64,000 nt of DNA, from NCBI RefSeq assembly GCF_049720995.1, contig NZ_JBNASF010000002.1, positions 1-64,000 on the forward strand, written 5' to 3'. How positions within the stretch are numbered: position 1 is the stretch's first letter; every line of letters begins with the position of its first letter. This document shows positions 59,425 through 64,000 of the stretch, one piece after another. Below the pieces are notes generated by a model. That model was not told the DNA's origin. It worked only from the letters and a program-made list of their open reading frames with translations, and made no database searches. Made by a program: the position numbers and the translations under genes. This stretch comes from Methanothermobacter sp049720995. Its GTDB lineage: Archaea > Methanobacteriota > Methanobacteria > Methanobacteriales > Methanothermobacteraceae.

Positions 59425-60555
59425 ATGGCTAAGCGTGACTACTATGAGGTTCTCGGTGTGGATAGGGGTGCCGATAAGAAGGAGATAAAGAAGGCCTACA
59501 GGAGGCTTGCAAGGAAGTACCACCCCGACGTCAGCGATGATCCCGATGCTGCCGAAAAGTTCAAGGAGATAAGTGAGGCCTACGCGGTCCTCTCTGACGA
59601 TGAGAAGAGGAGAAGGTACGACCAGTTCGGTCATGCAGGTATGGAGGGCTTCAGTCAGGAGGATATATTCAACAGCATCAACTTTGAGGACATTTTCAGC
59701 GGCCTGGGATTTGATATAGGGAACATCTTCGACATGTTCGGTTTCGGTGGGGGAAGGAGACATGGCCCCCAGAGAGGTGCTGACCTCACCTACACGCTTG
59801 AGATAAGTCTTGAGGATGCCTACAGTGGCCTTGAAACGGATATAAGGGTTCCCCACACAAAGAAGTGTCCAGTGTGTAATGGAAGCAGGGCCGAGCCGGG
59901 TACAGGTGCAAGGACCTGTTCCACCTGCGGGGGCAGCGGACAGGTGCGGCAGGTGCGTAACACCCTTCTCGGGCAGATGATGAACATAACGACATGCCCC
60001 GACTGCCACGGCGAGGGAACCATTGTTGAAAAGCCCTGCAGCAACTGTAACGGTAAGGGGGTTGTCAGGAAAACCAGCACAATCCACGTGAATGTTCCGC
60101 CAGGCGTTGAGACCGGATCCAGGCTCAGGATCCCCGGTGAGGGGGAGATGGGTCTTCGTGGTGGAGAACCAGGGGACCTCTACGTGGTCATTAAGGTCAA
60201 ACCCCACAGCATTTTCAGGAGGGAGGGGGCAAACCTCTACACAGAGAAACCTATAAGTTTCGTGCAGGCCGCCCTGGGTGACACCGTGGAGGTCCCAACC
60301 CTTGACAGGCCAGTGCAGTTGAAGATACCAGCGGGAACCCAGAGTGGGACAACCTTCCGTGTTAAGGGGCACGGGATGCCCCACCTAAAGTGGAATGGCT
60401 ACGGAAACCTCTACGTAAAGGTAAAGGTTGTAACACCGAGAAAACTGAGTCCAAGGCAGAAGGAACTCCTCAGGGAATTTGCAAGTATCAGTGGGGATGA
60501 GATCCACGAGGATAAGGGATTCTTTGATAAGGTTAAGGATGCCATAATCCACTGA
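59425..60555 (+). CDS. dnaJ: Hsp40 cochaperone DnaJ
   Basis: Stimulates DnaK ATPase and delivers substrates. A 376-residue class I DnaJ: J domain with KYHPDVSDD (HPD), a Gly/Phe region (about 75-115), four zinc motifs (CPVCNGSR, CSTCGGSG, CPDCHGEG, CSNCNGKG) near 145-215 and two C-terminal substrate domains. AGGTGA lies 6 nt before the ATG. Confidence 0.97.
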   Translation: MAKRDYYEVLGVDRGADKKEIKKAYRRLARKYHPDVSDDPDAAEKFKEISEAYAVLSDDEKRRRYDQFGHAGMEGFSQEDIFNSINFEDIFSGLGFDIGNIFDMFGFGGGRRHGPQRGADLTYTLEISLEDAYSGLETDIRVPHTKKCPVCNGSRAEPGTGARTCSTCGGSGQVRQVRNTLLGQMMNITTCPDCHGEGTIVEKPCSNCNGKGVVRKTSTIHVNVPPGVETGSRLRIPGEGEMGLRGGEPGDLYVVIKVKPHSIFRREGANLYTEKPISFVQAALGDTVEVPTLDRPVQLKIPAGTQSGTTFRVKGHGMPHLKWNGYGNLYVKVKVVTPRKLSPRQKELLREFASISGDEIHEDKGFFDKVKDAIIH

Positions 60556-61338
60556 AACCACCCCGGGTCCATTCCACTAAACCCTCTTTTCCATCCTAAG
60601 ATTCTAGTGATGATCACGGAGTGAACCTCAGCTAGCAGAGTACTCCCTCTTTTTTACATTGAGAACTACCTTAATATTCTTAAAGTTACTAAAAACCTGA
60701 GTTAACATAAAAATCCATGCAGTATTCTAATTTTCAGGAGCGGTCAGGATATTCAGGATGATCTAGGTGAAAGAGGCATTCCAGGTCTTTTCCTGGTTTT
60801 GTTGTGGGTTAAGGTGTGATTGAGCTTCTTACAGAGATGTCCCCCTCCATCCGGTGCGAATGATCTCCCTCTACCTTAACAGACGCTGAAACCGAAAAAT
60901 GTAGAGATTGGAGTGCAGTGCACTTGACCCTTTCACTTCAAGGGAAGATCCATGCGCCCTCAACGGTCAGAGGGTCTTGGTTGAGGGAACGGTGTATAAA
61001 AAGGGATTCGTATGGTTTCAGTGAAAAAAACATTCATTGCCCTTAAGATCAACACCACAGCCGACTACGTACTTCCAGGCCATGCGGGAGCAACCCATAA
61101 CATGGAAAGAACGTATAAGAGCCTATGGCGAATAATTCCACCTTCGGAGGATCAACCATGCCTTAACTCAAAAATAAAGAACTCATGATAAGGTCGTCTA
61201 CATTGAGAAAATAAGAGTTAAAACCCCTGCTCCTTCATGAAAGATGTGAAACCGTGAACACCGTCCTAGGCACAGCGGCTCCAGAGATCAAAGGGAGATA
61301 ATGCAATTTCTGGGTATCCCGTTGAGATAAGTACTGAG
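60556..61338. other. 783-bp stretch without a recognised gene
   Basis: No long frame or known motif fits. Hairpin-capable segments are present: CCCTT...AAGGG (about 60928-60945) and CCCTCAAC...GTTGAGGG (8-bp arms, about 60957-60988). A TATA-like GTATAAAAAG (about 60993) precedes a 58-codon frame (61012-61188, MVSVKKTFIALKIN...), which may be chance or decay. A 30-nt segment (61069-61098) resembles the RNase P RNA 3' end at 61331-61362. An unknown structured RNA, decayed gene or both are possible. Confidence 0.4.
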
Positions 61339-61647
<309 letters not shown>

Positions 61648-61672
61648 AGATGAACATGAGAATAAAAACTGA

Positions 61673-61747
<75 letters not shown>

Positions 61748-61835
61748 AAACATTAGGTTTGTTATCTTACTATATAAAGGTTGTGGTGAGGTCTGGTTTT
61801 AACCCATCCCTCAAGCCTTAATGTACGGAGGGGTT

Positions 61836-61934
61836 CTGAGGTTTGGTTATTCTTCCTCCTTTTCCCTGATCTGATCCCTGCAGCGAGGTTAGAGATGAAC
61901 CGCTCTGAGATTTGGTTATTCTTCCTCCTTTTCC
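61836..61934. repeat. 30-bp direct repeat at the 3' end of the coiled-coil gene
   Basis: CTGAGGTTTGGTTATTCTTC... (61836-61865) and its copy at 61905-61934 differ at one base, 69 bp apart. The second copy covers the last codons and stop of the gene at 61916-62380; the first is downstream of it. It looks like a local duplication of the gene end. Confidence 0.7.
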
Positions 61935-62380
61935 TCAAGCTTCCTGAGCCTCCTGTCAAGGGACTCAAGCTTCCTGTTGGTGTAACCCCTGTACTCGTTG
62001 AAGCGGTGCTCCAGTTCATCTATGTTCCTTGATACCAGTTCAAGTCTCTTCTCAAGGTCAGATATATCATCCTTGGTGGCCAGTTCCCAGTCCTCTATGA
62101 GTTCATCGCTCTTCTCATTAAGGAATGCGTCTATCTTGCTTGAGATGACATCAGTGCTTATGGGAACCTCCCTTACCTTGCCCATTATCCTGTCACTGAC
62201 ATCTGACACCTTCTCTCCAACTCCTGCCATGTAACCTTCCCTCCCTTCACCTGGTTTTTCAAAGGCGCCGTAAACTCTGGTTACCGGTGCCATGTTTCCT
62301 GATTCCATCAGGTAGTAGTATATGAGGACAATTATGGCCCCTGCAAGTATCAGGATTGCAAGAAGCTCCACCGGTCCCAA
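61916..62380 (-). CDS. membrane-anchored coiled-coil protein
   Basis: A 154-residue protein of unknown family. One N-terminal membrane helix (ELLAILILAGAIIVLIYYYL) is followed by a linker and a long C-terminal coiled coil (about 85-154) ending in an acidic Glu-rich tail. The start is TTG, about 7 nt after GGAGG. It follows the next gene upstream by 15 nt; both have the same design, so the pair may interact. Confidence 0.75.
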   Translation of the reverse strand: MGPVELLAILILAGAIIVLIYYYLMESGNMAPVTRVYGAFEKPGEGREGYMAGVGEKVSDVSDRIMGKVREVPISTDVISSKIDAFLNEKSDELIEDWELATKDDISDLEKRLELVSRNIDELEHRFNEYRGYTNRKLESLDRRLRKLEEKEEE

Positions 62381-62395
62381 ATTAAAACCTCCAGA

Positions 62396-62809
62396 TCATT
62401 TTTTAAGTTTCGCATTGAGCTCTGCTTCCTTCTTCTCAATATCCTTCAGCATCTTCTCCAGTTTCCTGAACTCTGTCCTTGCCTCAAGGAGTGCAAGTCT
62501 CTCACTTATCTCACTCTGAAGATAACCCACCTCATGCATTATCTCAGATGTGTTCTTCCTTATTGCAGCAAGTTTCTCCTGTTTGTCCTTTGGGAGAGGT
62601 ATGGTTGTCTCCATCAGGCGCTTTGCCTGAAGGTCGTTCTCAACGAGGGATATCTTTTTAAGTTCGATCTGCTTTTCAAGAAGCTGGATGTCATTCTGGG
62701 ACTCCCTGACCCTCCTCCACTGTATAGCCACAATGATCACTGTCACAAAAGCCAGGACAGATATTATAAGCCACAGGATATTCTGAGGTATTGTTGCGGT
62801 GCTCGCCAT
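62396..62809 (-). CDS. membrane-anchored coiled-coil protein
   Basis: A 137-residue protein. An N-terminal membrane helix (ILWLIISVLAFVTVIIVAI) is followed by a basic stop (QWRRVRE) and a long coiled coil to the end (Lys/Glu-rich). No family is recognised. GGGGGAG lies about 4 nt before the ATG at 62809, preferred to 62857. First gene of a two-gene unit, divergent from map. Confidence 0.75.
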   Translation of the reverse strand: MASTATIPQNILWLIISVLAFVTVIIVAIQWRRVRESQNDIQLLEKQIELKKISLVENDLQAKRLMETTIPLPKDKQEKLAAIRKNTSEIMHEVGYLQSEISERLALLEARTEFRKLEKMLKDIEKKEAELNAKLKK

Positions 62810-62895
62810 ATAGCTCCCCCTTGAAGTATTATCTGCTGGAAATAATATATAACTCATTATTTAAATAAGTATCAGAACTCACTTAAGTGATAACG

Positions 62896-63786
62896 ATGAT
62901 CGAATCATATTTAAAAGCAGGTAAAATCGTATCAAAGGTTCGAAAAGAGGCTTCAGAGATCATAAGGGATGGTTTGCCAGTAATAGAACTCGTGAATTAC
63001 GTTGAGGATGGTATCAGAAGTAGGGGCGGTGAACCGGCATTCCCCTGCAATGTTTCCATCAACGAGGTTACCGCCCACTACACCTCCCCTCCAGGTGATG
63101 AAAGCAGAATAGTGGAGGGCGACCTTGTTAAGCTTGACCTCGGGGCGCATGTGGAGGGGTTCATAGCCGACACCGCCATCACCATCCCTGTGGGTGATGT
63201 GGATGACAGGTGTTACAGGATGATGGACGCTGCAAGGGAGGCCCTTGAGAATGCGATCTCCACCATAAGGGCCGGTGTTGAGGTTGGGGAGGTTGGAAGT
63301 GTTATCCAGGAGACGATAGAGTCCCATGATATGAAGCCAGTGTCGAACCTTACAGGTCACAGCATGGACAGGTGGATACTGCACTCAGGACTTTCAATAC
63401 CCAACGTAAGGGAAAACAATCCCCATGAACTTGAGGAGGGGGATGTGCTTGCAATTGAACCCTTCGCAACCGATGGTGTTGGGCTTGTTACAGACATGCC
63501 CCAGACCCACATATTCAGGTTCCTCCGTGAAAGGCCACTTCGGCTTGTCCATGCAAGAAGGGTTCTCGGTAAGATACGGGAGGAGTACCGTTCCCTTCCA
63601 TTTGCAGAGAGATGGCTTGAGGAGTACTTTGATCCTAAAAGGCTCAGCGCCTCCATGAGGCTCCTGATACAGTCAAGGGCCATCTACCCATACCATGTGC
63701 TGAGAGAAAAGAGCGGTGCCACTGTGGCACAGTGGGAGCATACGGTCATTGTGGAGGGTGATGGGTGCACCGTGATAACAGAATAA
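62896..63786 (+). CDS. map: methionine aminopeptidase, type II
   Basis: Removes N-terminal Met from new proteins. The 296-residue protein has the pita-bread fold with all five metal ligands: DLGAHVEGFIADTA (two Asp), NLTGHSMD (His), IEPFATDG (Glu) and EHTVIVEGDG (last Glu). A helical insertion of about 60 residues (LRLVHARRVLGKIREEYRS region) marks it as type II. GTGAT lies about 5 nt before the ATG at 62896; a GTG three codons upstream is in frame. Confidence 0.95.
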   Translation: MIESYLKAGKIVSKVRKEASEIIRDGLPVIELVNYVEDGIRSRGGEPAFPCNVSINEVTAHYTSPPGDESRIVEGDLVKLDLGAHVEGFIADTAITIPVGDVDDRCYRMMDAAREALENAISTIRAGVEVGEVGSVIQETIESHDMKPVSNLTGHSMDRWILHSGLSIPNVRENNPHELEEGDVLAIEPFATDGVGLVTDMPQTHIFRFLRERPLRLVHARRVLGKIREEYRSLPFAERWLEEYFDPKRLSASMRLLIQSRAIYPYHVLREKSGATVAQWEHTVIVEGDGCTVITE

Positions 63787-63802
63787 AAAATAGTTGATGG
63801 GA

Positions 63803-64000
63803 TTAGAATGGTGTTGGTAATCCCATCTCCTTCCTTGCAGCTATGTTCTTCTCTGCCTTTTCCTTTTTCTGTGCGGCAAGTTTTTCAAGCAGTCCAAGGC
63901 CGGGTTTAACTTCCTCTATTGGTTTTGTCTCAAATAGGCCTGCTTCAACTGCCTGTTTGAATATTGAGTCCCCTGCGTCTGTCCTGGTTATGACAGTTGA
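63803..64000 (-). CDS. frhB: F420-reducing hydrogenase beta subunit, C-terminal end (partial)
   Basis: The window ends inside a minus-strand frame whose last 65 codons read ITRTDAGDSIFKQAVEAG, then KPGLGLLEKLAAQKKEKAEKN and the end GLPTPF. This matches the C-terminus of FrhB, the FAD and iron-sulfur subunit that passes electrons to F420. The rest of frh would lie to the right. It converges on map. Confidence 0.85.
   Translation of the reverse strand, partial: STVITRTDAGDSIFKQAVEAGLFETKPIEEVKPGLGLLEKLAAQKKEKAEKNIAARKEMGLPTPF

Noticed and set aside
59068..60384. 438-codon open frame on the minus strand
   Set aside because: Antisense to dnaK/dnaJ, with no family resemblance; dnaJ and dnaK are certain.
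61069..61098. Signal-recognition-particle RNA helix 8 motif (CAGGCC...GGGAGCAACC)
   Set aside because: The loop does not match the GGAA type, no matching helix or 5' domain is seen, and the segment fits the rnpB 3' end equally well.
61012..61188. 58-codon frame resembling an IS605 OrfB start
   Set aside because: The likeness is weak, no zinc or catalytic motifs follow and no terminal structures are seen.

Overview
The window is a stretch of chromosome from a hydrogenotrophic methanogenic archaeon, almost certainly Methanothermobacter (M. thermautotrophicus or a close relative). The evidence is a complete 17-gene energy-converting hydrogenase B operon (ehbA-Q), formylmethanofuran:tetrahydromethanopterin formyltransferase (ftr), the 3' end of frhB, archaeal C/D-box RNP proteins, archaeosine genes, archaeal tRNAs without encoded CCA, an archaeal RNase P RNA, and TATA-type promoters with GGTGA/GGAGG ribosome sites. 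The gene order matches my memory of the M. thermautotrophicus delta H region from about MTH1211 to MTH1297; this was not checked against a database.

Layout. 1-2973: end of a ZIP metal transporter, then the minus-strand operon pyrD-pyrK-AI-2E transporter. 3025-4821: nop5-flpA (rRNA 2'-O-methylation). 5018-8042: coaBC (dfp), a KH protein, a lipoprotein and a coiled-coil membrane protein. 8242-10208: pheA and an ATP-dependent RNA ligase. 10263-14373: five adjacent genes made almost only of CBS domains (18 motifs), the last two running on from queD-queE. 16318-20703: PPC protein, nucleotidyltransferase, an orphan Ig-like fragment, homoserine dehydrogenase and a Cas4-like protein that seems to have lost its nuclease residues. 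21161-30894: ehb operon. 30998-35648: membrane hydrolase, aspartoacylase-like protein, argG, a BofA-like protein and the NAD(P)HX repair enzyme. 35763-44410: a K+ channel with a triplicated C-terminal domain, ftr, a sensor kinase without its acceptor His, a flippase-like protein, phosphodiesterase, TRAM protein and trkH-trkA. 44521-45017: a probable decayed gene. 45018-47388: metallo-hydrolase, seven tRNAs (tRNA-Trp carries a C/D guide intron) and hjc. 47530-51774: zinc-ribbon protein, radical SAM enzyme, gatB, a DUF504 protein, CBS-ParB protein and hisE. 51793-56855: acetyltransferase, a 31-residue Cys-rich ORF facing an HxlR regulator, larB facing hypF across a 50-bp tandem duplication, and an ArsR-like regulator. 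56964-60555: grpE-dnaK-dnaJ. 60556-61338: no recognised gene. 61339-61747: initiator tRNA-Met followed by RNase P RNA. 61916-64000: two membrane coiled-coil proteins, map and the end of frhB.

How the genes work together. Ehb couples ion flow to ferredoxin reduction by H2 for biosynthesis, Ftr is the second step of CO2 reduction, and FrhB belongs to the F420-reducing hydrogenase. HypF (Ni-Fe active-site CN ligands) and LarB (nickel-pincer nucleotide) add a nickel-cofactor theme. Nop5, FlpA, the tRNA-Trp intron guide, QueD/QueE, RNA ligase and RNase P RNA form an RNA-modification and processing theme. Many starts were moved to codons placed 5-8 nt after a GGTGA/GGAGG motif, or to leaderless starts about 25 nt after a TATA box; each such choice is stated.

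The observations I rate highest are the triplicated HxH-containing domain behind the RCK channel, the HxlR regulator with its tiny divergent Cys-rich partner and palindromes, the tRNA-Trp intron guide whose pairing places methylation on C34, the kinase without an acceptor His, the catalytically emptied Cas4-like protein, and several short direct repeats in intergenic regions. No CRISPR array, insertion sequence or prophage was seen.
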